This document shows, piece after piece, positions 23,651 through 33,331 of a stretch of DNA of 64,000 bases (the first letter of the stretch is position 1; each line of letters begins with the position of its first letter). This DNA comes from Epiperipatus broadwayi (Eukaryota > Onychophora > Udeonychophora > Euonychophora > Peripatidae). The translations under genes were made by a program, and so were the position numbers. The stretch is from NCBI GenBank assembly GCA_028023455.1, contig JAQFVV010012423.1, positions 1,935,273 to 1,999,272 on the forward strand. Reading direction: 5' to 3'. The notes under the pieces are model-generated. The model had not been told where the DNA came from and did not search any database. It saw nothing but the letters and a program-made list of their open reading frames with translations.

Positions 23651-24354
23651 AATAATATATTTTATATGAAAATAAATTTAACTGTAATAATCAGCCATTA
23701 AACAAATGCACATGCGCTTTGTGGATTTTAACTGTAAATGAATACTCTCACTTTCCAAACACAAGATAAAGTCTTCGTGAAAAGATAGAGTGAATCCATC
23801 TATCCTTTCAACCCAAATGATTAAATATGGGCAAATCTTAAGCATTTCGAAATGAGAGCGTGAAGATATTAAACAATCATTTTTATGCCTGAATGAATGA
23901 TGCTTGCGAAATTTACTAGAATTTATGATACATCATTCTTAGTTGAAATTAAACATATGTAAATAAAATATTTATTTTATATAGTGCGATGTTTTTTTTG
24001 TAACTGTAGTAATAAATATCTTATTTACATATGTTTAATTTCAACTAAGAAAGACATATAGTAAATTCTAGTAAATTTCACAAATGTCATTCATTCAGGC
24101 ATAGTAAAGGTAATTTAACATGATTGTTTAATATCTTTACCCTCTCATTTTCAAATGCTTAAGGTTTTCCCATACTTAAACATTTGGGTTGAAAGGATAG
24201 CTGGATTCATTCTATCTTTTCACAAAGACTTTATCTTGTGTTTGGAAAGTGAGAGGATTCATTTATAGTTAAAATCCACAAAGCACATGTGCATTAGCTT
24301 AATGGCTGATTATTATTACAGTTAAAAAAACATTGCACTATATAAAATATCTTA
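23651..24354. repeat. Large palindrome 1 (fold-back, arms about 330 bp)
   Basis: Left arm 23651-23975 and right arm 24011-24354 are inverted copies sharing, for example, CACTTTCCAAACACAAGATA and its complement, and CATATGTAAATAAAATATTT and its near-complement. The 35-bp spacer TTATATAGTGCGATGTTTTT... is itself a copy of the outer right terminus read in reverse complement (CTATATAA at 24340-24347). The unit therefore looks like two inverted copies of one element sharing an end. No ORF. Confidence 0.85.
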
Positions 24355-24447
24355 TTTTGATTTAGTAAAAATTTGATTACAATTATTCATAATTTTTATT
24401 AGTCACTCATTAGACTAGAGATAATCCAATAATAAATAATATTTATC

Positions 24448-24865
24448 GAGTGTAATTTTCATTATACCACTCTCATGCATGATAGGGATTTCTATCCAAT
24501 TTTAACACCTTGTGGAGGGGTGTAATCCTGAACATATGACTAAAGACATATGAAAAATATCTATGATTCCCAAGATGCACATTTCATGCTGAACCAGCAC
24601 TCATCAGTTGTTTCAAACCACAATCTCTTAGTCATTCACTATCTAAATATATATACTGAACAATGATAAAAATATGTGTAAGAGATTGTGATCTGAGCCA
24701 ATTGTTGAGTGCTGGTTCAGCATGAAATGTGCGTCTTGAGGACCATAGATCTTTTTCACATGTCTTTAGTCATATGTTTAAGATTACATCTCTCCACAAT
24801 GTGTTAAAAGTGGATAGAAACCATTCCCTACCTTGAATGAGAATGGTGTAATGAAAATTACACTA
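24448..24865. repeat. Large palindrome 2 (fold-back, arms about 185 bp)
   Basis: Left arm 24448-24631 and right arm 24679-24865 are inverted copies. Outer ends read AGTGTAATTTTCATTA and its complement. Each arm contains a hammerhead-type sequence: intact on the minus strand of the left arm, mutated on the plus strand of the right arm. Only about 95 bp separate it from palindrome 1. Confidence 0.85.
24565..24625 (-). ncRNA. Hammerhead ribozyme candidate in palindrome 2
   Basis: On the minus strand: CTGATGA (24607-24601), stem II TGCTG-GTT-CAGCA with a G-T closing pair, GAAA (24585-24582), stem III ATGTGCAT (24582-24575) and cleavage nucleotide C at 24574. Stem I pairs CAA with TTG and, beyond an internal loop, GATT with AATC. 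All conserved core positions are present. As a monomer, stem III has 3 bp and a 2-nt loop; as a dimer all 8 nt pair, the middle two as G-U wobbles. Confidence 0.65.
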
Positions 24866-25655
24866 CAGAAATATTATTCATTATTGATTACAATTATGTT
24901 TATATTAGAAACAAACTTATGAAATAATTAAAGATAAGGTTTTTAGTTGCTAATATTAATTTAAATAATGAATCTCTACTAATTATTTATTAGAATATTT
25001 AGTCATAATTTTAACTATGATTTTATTTGGTTTTTATATTCATTAATATTTTCATTAATAAATTTTGTTATATTTAAATATTACTAATGTACACATTAAT
25101 AATGCAACCATCTCAAAAAATGTAAAAAATCTTTTTTAAGGTTAATTATTACACCATTAATATTTTATAAAGTAAAAACTCTTCATAGTATTTAAAAAAG
25201 AGTAATTAGTGATATAATATATATATGTATCAAAAAACATCACTAGTTGCACATTTCACATTATTTTGTAAAGTAATTAATTTATTAAAAATATAATGAG
25301 TTTACAATTAATCTTAAAACAAATCTATCACACATTTTGATATGGTTGAAGATGAAGTATATTTTTTGTAGCTATATATATATATAAACTTAAAAACTGG
25401 AAAATGACAACTTTTTCTGAACAGTTTTAATGTTGATGTACTAGATAGCCAAACAAAGTGACTATTTACCCATGCATATAGAGATCTAATCTAATAAATA
25501 AAATTAATAAGGCTGAAATTCAATCCCACACAAATATTTAAAATTTCTAATAATGAAACTTTATAAAATAGAGTTCATTTCTACTCACTTAAAAACCCTT
25601 TTAAATCATTAAACATCACATAATTACTATCTCTTATACTAGCACATAATTTTTA
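24866..25655. other. AT-rich DNA, nothing recognised
   Basis: No supported features. ATATATATATATA occurs around 25373-25385. Confidence 0.5.
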
Positions 25656-25935
25656 TTAAACAAGGCAAAACTCTGCACACAGTAGTGCCACCCTGTGCCA
25701 GCCACAGTAATCAATGGATGCCAGAAGGCTTGTGCATAAATTTCCTAAGATCTAGGTGCAATGCTCTCAGATCCAAGGTTCCTCACTGATGAAGGCCATA
25801 AGCCAGAAACTAGTCTTGAGATATTGGATGAGTAGGCATTAGATAGGTATTTTATGCACAAGCCTTCTGGCATCCATTAATTACTCTGGTTGGCACAGGG
25901 TGGCACTACTGTATGGAGAGTTTTGCCTTGTTTAA
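25656..25935 (+). mobile_element. Fold-back element carrying a hammerhead ribozyme
   Basis: Arms 25656-25740 and 25850-25935 are near-perfect inverted repeats (AACAAGGCAAAACTC at one end, GAGTTTTGCCTTGTT at the other). The 109-bp loop contains the ribozyme at 25764-25832. It is non-coding and so non-autonomous. A full but decayed relative lies at 21089-21340 and a half copy at 14211-14290. Known small non-autonomous hammerhead retroelements of animals and plants (retrozymes) share the ribozyme but are not described by me as fold-back units, so the exact class is open. Confidence 0.8.
25764..25832 (+). ncRNA. Hammerhead ribozyme candidate (type I layout)
   Basis: Core CTGATGA (25786-25792); stem II GGC-CATAA-GCC (25794-25804) with an A-A mismatch at its base; GAAA (25806-25809); stem III ACTAGT (25809-25814); cleavage nucleotide C at 25815. 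Stem I: CTCA (25782-25785) with TGAG (25817-25820) beside one bulged T, then an internal loop, then ATCCAA (25771-25776) with TTGGAT (25824-25829), then CTC with GAG. A stem I internal loop facing loop II is the layout of natural active hammerheads. Stem III is a 6-nt palindrome. Confidence 0.7.
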
Positions 25936-27659
25936 AAACCCTTTTGTTGTTTTCTCATGAGATATTAAAATGAATAAAATTAAATACTACCATATGAAGT
26001 TGCATTATTAGCTATATTCAAAAATATTATTTACACCTGACATAGCTTGAAATTCAGTCTTATTAATATTTATTAGATTCTCTATGAGATTTGAGATTTC
26101 AAATGTAAATGGCCATTTTATATTTGCTTGATTCTCTAGCAAATGCGGGTACTACAATGATATTGGCAATACTGAAAAACATTGCCTTTTTAAAAATTTA
26201 CATATATTATTAATATATTTGATTTATGACTATCTATTCACAAGATATTAAAATGGGTAAAAATGAATACTACCATATGAAGTTTTATCATTAGCTAGTT
26301 AATGTTATATTGATACCTGGCATGGACTTGAATTTTTAATCCCTATTAATATTATTTGTTAGTTTGACCATCTCTAAAACAGAATTGAATTGCAAATTTA
26401 AGTGGCATTTTTTCATTTTTTTTGGCTATCTAACCAATAGAAATGATATAAAGATATTATTAGCATTTATTCTATCAAACATATCAACACATAACACTAG
26501 ACAAATATCTTTATTAACAAATATTACATCATCCTGTCATTATTATACATCCACCATACTACCTTATGTAATGGAAATAATATTAAAAGTAGATAGGTAT
26601 AAAAAAGATCCACTTTTCTTTATCTCTCTAAGGTTATTGATAATCTATAGTGGAAACTATAAAAATATGAATACTTAATAAGCCAAGAATATTACAATAA
26701 TGAAATTGATAAACAGTTTATTTTTAATTTACAAGGTAATTTTAATTACTAATGATTTTAATAATCTTATAAAGCTCTTCCGTCTAAACAGATAATAAAA
26801 TTACTAATACATAATGCTATTTAAGTATTACATAAATCTGTTTACTACACATTACTGCTATCTAGTATTATAGAATACAAATTCCATATAAATAGAAAAA
26901 TATCTTCCATCTAAAATTATAATCTTAAATAGGTAATTTGTGTTCAGTAATACAAAGGTAACATGATGATTATATAATAAATGTAGCATTATGCATTGGC
27001 ATATTTGTTATCCATTTAAGTGAGATAGGGGGCTTATAAGGTTATTAAAAACATTGGTTATTAAAGTTATCTTGTAAATTGAAAATAGAAAAATTTTCAA
27101 CTTTGCTGTTTTAATATTTTCAATTTAGTTAAGTATTCATTTTATCATTATAGCGTCTCAGTAATAGTCTATTTATAAACATAGATGGCTAGGTAAAAAG
27201 TGAGTCTCATTTTTATCTACTTCTGGGTGTGTTCTATAACATTAGTAAAGGATAGTAAATGTAGATTGTTGTCTTTGGTAATAAAGGTGTTTGTCTAGCA
27301 TTATGCATTGATAAGTTTAACCTGTGTTAAGTAATTGTTGTATTATTAGGTTATTAGAAGCATTAAATGATGACCTCTGTTAAGTCTTAATTTTTATTGT
27401 TATCCTAATCCAAATTTTTGGAAAAGTTTTAAGAACTCTGGATTAGATACACAGGATTACAAATGTATCCATAGATTTTTATATAAAATATATAAGATAG
27501 GATGCATAAATAAGAATAAAAAAATATATTGAAATCATCTAGAGAATTTAATAAAAATTAAATACTATTAAAAAATAGTTATATGAAATTATAAAAACTA
27601 TCAACATGTTTACAATTGGTATCTATACATGTATATTTGTTGTCAAATTTAGTAACAAA
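25936..27659. other. AT-rich DNA, nothing recognised
   Basis: No supported gene. Two short similar stretches (TACTACCATATGAAGTT at about 25985 and 26270) hint at an old local duplication. The 104-codon frame at 26364-26678 has no recognisable motif. Confidence 0.5.
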
Positions 27660-27740
27660 ATGGCCTAGCGGTTAGCATCCAGCCCAGGTTCGCTTCCCGG
27701 TCAACGCTTTGACATAATAATAATAATAATAATAATAAAC
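27660..27740 (+). mobile_element. SINE lacking its anticodon arm, with (TAA)n tail
   Basis: TGGCCTAGCGGTTAGCATC joins directly to CAGCCCAGGTTCGCTTCCCG and TCAACGCTTTGACAT. Compared with 15615-15710, about 20 nt covering the anticodon stem-loop are missing and the 5' acceptor half is truncated. The A-tail has become a (TAA)n microsatellite at 27714-27738. Confidence 0.8.
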
Positions 27741-28721
27741 ATTTTTTTAAAAATGCGTATATTAGTTATCGAAGGATAAATATATTCAAAGGAAGAAATT
27801 CTAAATAACAAAAAAAAAAAAGAAAAAAAAGTATAGATAGAAAGCTAACTATAAAATATATTCTGTGATTGAATATTTTATTAATTTTTTTATATCAGAA
27901 AATTATTAAATAATGTCATAGTTCACTATGTTTTAATCATTTGTAACTAAAAGTAATCCCAACAAATTCAAAATCTGTGCACACATCAAAGTTCAAAAAT
28001 CTCAATATTATTCTAATACTTTTGAACTTGCAAGGGAGTTCTTTATTTTTGTTTGTTTTTTGTTTGCAGATTTCTTTTATAAAAATCCAATGTAGATTAA
28101 ATACAAGCATTAAAAGAAATTATAAAGAGGTGTTTGATTCTATAAGTAATTTGCTGGTTTTAAAATATCAAGAATAGTTTTCAGGATATTCACCAACTTT
28201 TGAAGATTATATTTATCAAAACACAACAGCAGTATATAATTATATGGTAACATTAAAAAGTTTATGATTAATAAAAGGGTAAGACCGTGATTCAGTATTT
28301 TCAATAGGTTTTGCAACAGTTTTATGGCAACCATTTTATGGTTTATGGCAACCATTTTATGGAAAAATGATCAGGATTCCCTAAACAATCTAGATTTTGC
28401 AGATAGCATGGATATTTTCACAGGTAATGCTTTAGCGTTTTGGGAAATATCAGACTAAAGTATAAAGGAGAGACTAAAGATAATGGCTTTCCAAAAAGGG
28501 AATAATTATAAATATTTTGTCATAATGGGTAAAATAATCGTAGAATTAAACTTAACTATAGTGTTTTTTAACAGAAATAAATTAATATTAAAACAAAATA
28601 TATATGTGTGTTTGAAAATAAAGTTTTTATTAAATATATTTTATCAGTACTTAATTAAGGATCTGATATTTATATAGTTAATAGAAATGCAATATAGAGA
28701 CTTCAGAGATGTATATGAGAA
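27741..28721. other. AT-rich DNA, nothing recognised
   Basis: No supported gene. A 20-bp unit, TTTATGGCAACCATTTTATGG-like, is repeated in tandem near 28320-28362. Small open frames have no recognisable motif. Confidence 0.5.
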
Positions 28722-28862
28722 TAAAAAAAGAATTAAGATGCTAAAGTAGAATTGAGTTGAAAAAATCATGTGAAGAGATGATAATGATTGGGCAACTGAA
28801 ATCTTATATTAGATCCAAAAGTTGTAAAAGACCTATAAAGGAACCATATTTAATGTGATTGG
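28722..28862 (+). mobile_element. RTE 3' fragment, plus strand
   Basis: Aligns with the coding strand of the RTE 3' region: AATTAAGATGCTAAAGTAGA, AGAGATGATAATGATTGGGC, AGTTGTAAAAGACCTATAAA and GAACCATATTTAATGTG correspond to the segment encoding the ARRDDNRWT to KRPRKRPHVRW stretch. It is truncated at both ends and strongly diverged. Confidence 0.65.
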
Positions 28863-28970
28863 AAGGTAAGAAAGTTAGTAGATATCTTTTGGAGAAAAGT
28901 TATATTTTACAAAAACTGTATTAAGTTTCAAGAGACCTTTCTGCAGTATATTATTAATGGCTGAAAATGA

Positions 28971-29227
28971 TATATATAAAAACATATTTTGCGGGTTCAT
29001 CTGTGTTAAAACACTTAAATATTGATATACCGACGTTTCGACTTGATCATACAAGTCATCCACTGGGTGTTTGCAATATTGATATACCGACATTTCGGCT
29101 TGATCAGACAAGTCATCCACTGGATGATGACCTAGTGGATGACTTGTGTGATGAAGTTGAAATGTCGGTATATCAATATTTAATTTTTTTAATATGGATG
29201 AACCCGCAAAATATGTCTTTTATATAT
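28971..29227. repeat. Fold-back element with tandem and inverted internal units
   Basis: Outer ends TATTTTGCGGGTTCAT (28985-29000) and ATGAACCCGCAAAATA (29198-29213) are inverted. Inside, a unit of about 57 bp containing GATATACCGACNTTTCGRCT occurs twice head-to-tail (29019-29072 and 29076-29130) and once inverted (29120-29185). The inverted part gives overlapping open frames on both strands, which I take as artefacts. Pieces resemble a hammerhead 3' half (GAAAYGTC) but no stem II fits. Confidence 0.75.
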
Positions 29228-30269
29228 GTAACCCGTGAAAATCTTCATATATATATATATGTTGTATCTAAAAATATAATGTCTCTAAAATGTGCACACT
29301 ACTGATTATTCAATTGTAAGTAATACATTTTTACAACTAATTTATGAAATTCTTTTTTTTGTTCATTTTTGAATATAAAATTTGCAATGCAAGAATTTTT
29401 TCGAGTTTATTTCTCATAAAAATTCATATGACAACTACATCTTATTTTTTCAAAATTAATAAATAAATGTTTATTTAAATTTGTTTTGATTTCATTTTTT
29501 GATTTTAATAAAAACTGTTAATATTTTATATGTATGAGGCAAAAAAATTCTCAAAAAGTAAATTAAAAACTTTGTTTTAATTGATAGGAAAGTTAATTCA
29601 AAATTTTTATTTGCATCAATTTATAGAGATTTTCTTGGAAGTGAGAAAAAAAAAAAGATTGAAGATGGTATGAAAATTCATAAGCAGTTATTGGTTTAGA
29701 AACTAATTAATCTGAAAGTGTCATAAATTAATATTTATCTTCATTAAAGAATAAGAATAAAAATGTAATAAATTTTAAACACATTACATGAAGCTGAATA
29801 TTTTATATGCATTGTATGAAATTTTATAAATAAATCTTGAATACAAAGAGCTGTTATAATTGTATTAAGATGCATGACAAAATAGTGGCAAATCACTATT
29901 GATGATGATAAACTGTTTACAATTGGTCATAGTATTTATCAAAAGACTATTTGGCATTAACACATTTATAGCTCAAAATATGCCATAAATTTGAAATCAT
30001 TTTGCTGTTTGTATAAAATGTTTATTATATTTATTATTAAATATGTGTTTATGCATTAAAGAGATATCCCCCATAATAGAACAAATTAGTCTGAATTTTT
30101 AGGATAACTAAACAAGAAATATTAAATGATAACACTTAATTCTTTTCTGTAATAACTTATTAATTTTTTACTCTTAGGATCTTTTTTTTTTCACATGTAG
30201 AAGCTATTTGTAATCGAATATGACTATTCCAATCATAGGCAAGAGAAGTAAAAAAAAAAACTGCACTAG
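29228..30269. other. AT-rich DNA, nothing recognised
   Basis: No supported feature in this stretch of about 1 kb. Confidence 0.5.
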
Positions 30270-30287
30270 GAATGATCTTTGCAATGG

Positions 30288-30569
30288 TTATACAAATGCA
30301 TATACATGTAGAACATAATGGTTTATTTTTTTGGTTGATATTTTATGATGCTGTCTATTAATTTCTTCAGTAGAAAACTTTTCTTTCTGCAAGATTTCCA
30401 CACCATGTCTAATTGAATACTGTATTTTATTCTCCATCATATCTTCCCAAGGTAAATAATCAATATTGCACTTCTTTAGAATGTCTTTGAGATAATTCTC
30501 ATAATGTAGATAGAATCTACCTCTTCCAGTGAAAACCATATTCACATTCATAATATGGAAGGCTAGCAT
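30288..30569 (-). pseudogene. LINE C-terminal domain remnant
   Basis: A 93-codon open frame. NYLKDILKKCNIDYLPWEDM followed by ENKIQYSIRHGVEIL matches the pattern RYKDxLKxxLKxxxIxxxxWE-x(n)-DRxxWRxxVxxG found at the C-terminus of many animal LINE ORF2 proteins, after the RT thumb. The conserved Trp of the second half is replaced, and the upstream frame is broken. Position and strand agree with the RT pieces at 31.1-32.1 kb. Confidence 0.65.
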
Positions 30570-30930
30570 TTTTCATATGTTTACATATACTCAATCTAAA
30601 AAAATGTAATTTGCCAATTATAAAATATCAGATAAGTAGGAGAATATATTAATTGTTTTTGTGATCTTGCCATTATACTTTTAAAATTTTATGAAACATC
30701 TTTAAATAAAACTTTTCTGATTTTTTTAAGATACACCAAATTTAGTCTCACATTCATACAGTAAATTATGCAATATAAGCAGCTCTATATACAATTAACT
30801 TAATTGCAATAGTTATTTGTCTGTGATAAAATACTCAATTTTTTAACTTGTCAAAAGCAGCAGCTTGAAGTCTATGTTGGACTCAATATCTAAATCCACT
30901 TTTCTACTTGTAAAACTTCCAAGGTAGTCA

Positions 30931-31032
30931 AGCGTTGGTGGTCGAATGGTCAGCACAGCCGCCTTACAAGCGGTTGTCCCAGGTTAGCGGGTTCGCTTCC
31001 CAGCCAATGCTATAACACATGAGAAAAAAAAC
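30931..31032 (+). mobile_element. tRNA-derived SINE, TAC subfamily, with target-site duplication
   Basis: AGCGTTGGTGGTCGAATGGT head, anticodon arm GCCGC-CTTACAA-GCGGT, variable region with an AGGTTAGC insert, GGGTTCGCTTCCC, then CCAATGCT, ACACATGAG and a short A-tail. It is flanked by AAAACTTCCAAGGTA (30912-30926) and AAAACTACCAAGGTA (31028-31042), a duplication of about 15 bp with one mismatch. It sits inside the older minus-strand LINE, so it is the younger insertion. Confidence 0.9.
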
Positions 31033-31119
31033 TACCAAGGTATTTATTTATATTGGCTCATATTCTCAAGTAGATGACTAAAATAAAAGTTGCTAAGGAT
31101 TTTTTTTTGCACCACTTAC

Positions 31120-31584
31120 TTATAAAGAATTGGACTTTTTAAAAATATTAGTTATTATAAATTCTTTATATGTTATATTTAAAAAAAGTACATTTTGTAA
31201 ATCATCTTTTGAACTGACAAAAATAGCACAATTAATAACATTCTGTAAATTCAGAAAACAAGAAGTTGATGTTCTTGTATTTTCTTTTAATTGATTAAAA
31301 TTAAAAACTCCACCGTCACAACCTGTATTCACATTTTGATTCTTGCTTCATTAATACACCTATAAACAATTCCAAAGATATTTGTCATAAAAATTAAAAA
31401 TAATGTTATAGTTACTACACATTCTTGTTTAACACCAGTTTATATTTGAAATGCCTCAGATTTTCTAAATGCAAAATAATTTTTCCTTTATTAATAAATT
31501 TTGATGGACAATCAACTAATTTCAAACACTGCCAGAAATCTGTTCAATTAATTGAATCAAATGCCCAGACCAAATTAATAATAA
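31120..31584 (-). pseudogene. LINE reverse transcriptase palm remnant
   Basis: On the minus strand from 31584 down: a WAFDSIN block (RT motif A), DFWQCLKLVDCPSKFI, then VKQECVV-x(n)-LFLIFM (motif B region), then the open frame 31120-31332 with GCDGGVFNFNQLKENTRTST and NVINCAIFVSSKDDLQ. The last corresponds to the YADDxAIxAxxxxDLQ catalytic block, here NVINCAIF: the Tyr and both Asp are lost. A frame change occurs between the blocks. Catalytically dead. Confidence 0.75.
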
Positions 31585-31990
31585 CAATATATATATATGA
31601 TAACAGATGGCGTTCTACCAAAAACACCGTCAAGCGTAGTTTTCTGTTTACATAAACGTCAGAGCGAGCATTCACTATCTCTAACTTTAATTCCACTTTC
31701 AGATCATGATTTCAAACTATTTGCTATCGTCAGTGAAAGACAGGAATAAAAAACTAGATCTAAACACAAACTCTGAGCATTTATGAAACAGTTTCTATTC
31801 AGCTTGCAAGCGTGAATCTTTTAGACATGTTAATGTCTTCAAACTCAGCATAGCAAGCCAGATAGCTAAATGGGTCTGATCTCAGTTCAGCATCACCACA
31901 TAGTAGAAGCCTCTGCAATACACATCATTGCATGAAAGACCTCAAAGGTACATATATATATATACACACACATTTTTGTTTCTGATATAT
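31585..31990. mobile_element. Unclassified insertion of about 400 bp in LINE
   Basis: It splits the LINE reverse transcriptase: coding resemblance stops at about 31585 and resumes at about 31990. The insert is clearly richer in G+C than its surroundings and is bounded by AT-type simple repeats (31587-31600 and 31950-31970). It is not tRNA-like, has no ORF and matches nothing else in the window. It may be another SINE class or a captured sequence. Confidence 0.5.
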
Positions 31991-32570
31991 TTTTTGTTGT
32001 ATTTGTTTGGCAACAAAAACCATATGCTTCTTGATTCTATAAAACTCCATTGAGTCTCTGGTATCCATTTATCTATGACTGAAGGCATATTCCATAATAA
32101 TTAATGTAATCTTGTCTATTCCTTTTTATCTTTAAAAATTGGAACAATAGAAGTAACTTTAGGATTAGAATGCATTATTTCATGGGATATTCTGGACTAG
32201 TATATCTTAAGACTTTTTCAAAGTATTTTATCAGGACTCAAAACCTTTTCATTTTAAGATTATAAAAAAGCTATTTTCATTTCACTAAACTAAATATTTT
32301 TGTCCAAATCTAAATAAGTAGATAAAATGGATATCCTTATTCCACCTAATCAAGATATTATGTCACCATATAAGAAAGTGTTGTAACTGTAATTAATAAA
32401 ATTGTGATACTGTTTCTCAGGTCCTTATATTGCTTTCAGTAGTTCAAAAAAAGATTTAGAATAACAAAGATTAGTAAATGCCTGGGCCTTTTTTACAGTA
32501 ATCATGGAACTTCTGTTTTCAAATCTCTGTATATATTATGAAGTTCCATATTAAATTTATTATTATGCCA
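31991..32570 (-). pseudogene. LINE RT N-terminal part remnant
   Basis: Minus-strand frames give TSIVPIFK, then NMPSVIDKWIPETQ with SRSIWF, matching the stretch before RT motif A (xLPExQxGFRxxRSTxD). Further up (about 32430) FELLKAI-GPEKQYHN resembles the (I/L)KAIYGP segment of the linker before the RT. Stops and shifts are frequent. Confidence 0.55.
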
Positions 32571-33072
32571 AAGAGAAAATGTTACATGTTTCCATTTAAT
32601 CAAGTTATTAATAATAAATCATCATCAAAAACAAAGTCATAATTCTTCTTTTTAGTAAACCCAAGAATATATATATATTGTACAGTTTATTTATATACGG
32701 TGCAAATATATTGGCAATTGGTAAAAGCTAAAAAATAAAAGTAAATTTATATATTTTTTTTGACTATAATATTTTTTATTTTTTTTTTTAAAAAAAAAAA
32801 ACATACAATGAATGTTAAATTATTCTTTCATATTTTTTTTTATGTAATTAGAAAGAAAAGTAGAATTGGAGAGAACAAAAGAATTCCAAAGTAAAAAAAA
32901 AAGATAAACTAAAAGAAAAATATTTTAGCTAATTAAAGAATTAAAAATGGCTGAAAGATTCGCTAAAAAATGAGAACTTTGTAATTGAAAAATGAGTAAA
33001 GACCATACAAGATTATGAACCAAAAATGCCATGATAATATCATGCACAGAAGTCTGAAAACTGGGCCTCTAG

Positions 33073-33080
33073 TATAAAAG
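33073..33080 (+). promoter_or_regulatory. LTR TATA box (left)
   Basis: TATAAAAG in the context CTAGTATAAAAGGCAGAGAC, identical in the right LTR at 35187. Its position in the middle of the LTR fits a Pol II promoter defining the U3/R boundary about 30 bp downstream. Confidence 0.6.
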
Positions 33081-33320
33081 GCAGAGACCAGTTTGAAGAA
33101 TGTCTTGTTTGGTTTGTTTCTCTAGTTAGTCCTGGATAACCATAATATATCCAGGATCGCTTCACTGAAATAATTCGGCATGTCAGAGTGAACCAGAGCT
33201 TCTGCAAACATCGTGCCTGAAGATATACACCACAAGATCAAATAATAACCAAAAGGCTGAGCTCATTCTACCCAAAAGACTATGCACAGTTATCTACAAC
33301 CATTGTGAATTCACTAAACT

Positions 33321-33331
33321 TACCGGTAAGT
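33321..33331 (+). promoter_or_regulatory. Conserved splice donor in left LTR
   Basis: TACCG|GTAAGTTT, junction between 33325 and 33326, about 250 bp downstream of the TATA box. The same donor is kept in the right LTR, which suggests the element's transcript may be spliced or may splice into flanking genes. Confidence 0.4.

Larger units (their letters stand above)
30270..32570 (-). mobile_element. Second LINE type (minus strand) with nested insertions
   Basis: A heavily decayed non-LTR retrotransposon. In element order from about 32570 down: a segment before the RT (FELLKAI-GP block near 32430), RT blocks (32000-32130, then 31425-31590 and 31120-31332) and a C-terminal basic domain (30288-30569). 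It is interrupted by an unclassified insert of about 400 bp (31585-31990) and by a SINE (30931-31032), so the order of events is LINE first, then both inserts. The motifs differ from the RTE copies and resemble the many Jockey/CR1-like LINEs, but I cannot fix the clade. Confidence 0.75.

Noticed and set aside
23880-24110. Hammerhead in palindrome 1
   Set aside because: CTGAATGA and GAAA are present on one strand, but the core has an extra base and stems II and III do not pair convincingly.
26364-26678. 104-codon ORF
   Set aside because: Composition is Ile/Thr/Asn/Ser-rich with no domain. Open frames of this length are expected at this AT content given stop-poor local phases.
28971-29227. Hammerhead ribozyme
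   Set aside because: GAAAYGTC and fragments of CTGATGA occur, but no unit has a complete CUGANGA followed by a pairable stem II.
28875-29305. Overlapping ORFs with repeated DDL-type and SHPL motifs
   Set aside because: They are translations of the inverted and direct repeats in the fold-back element, on both strands, so they are not genes.
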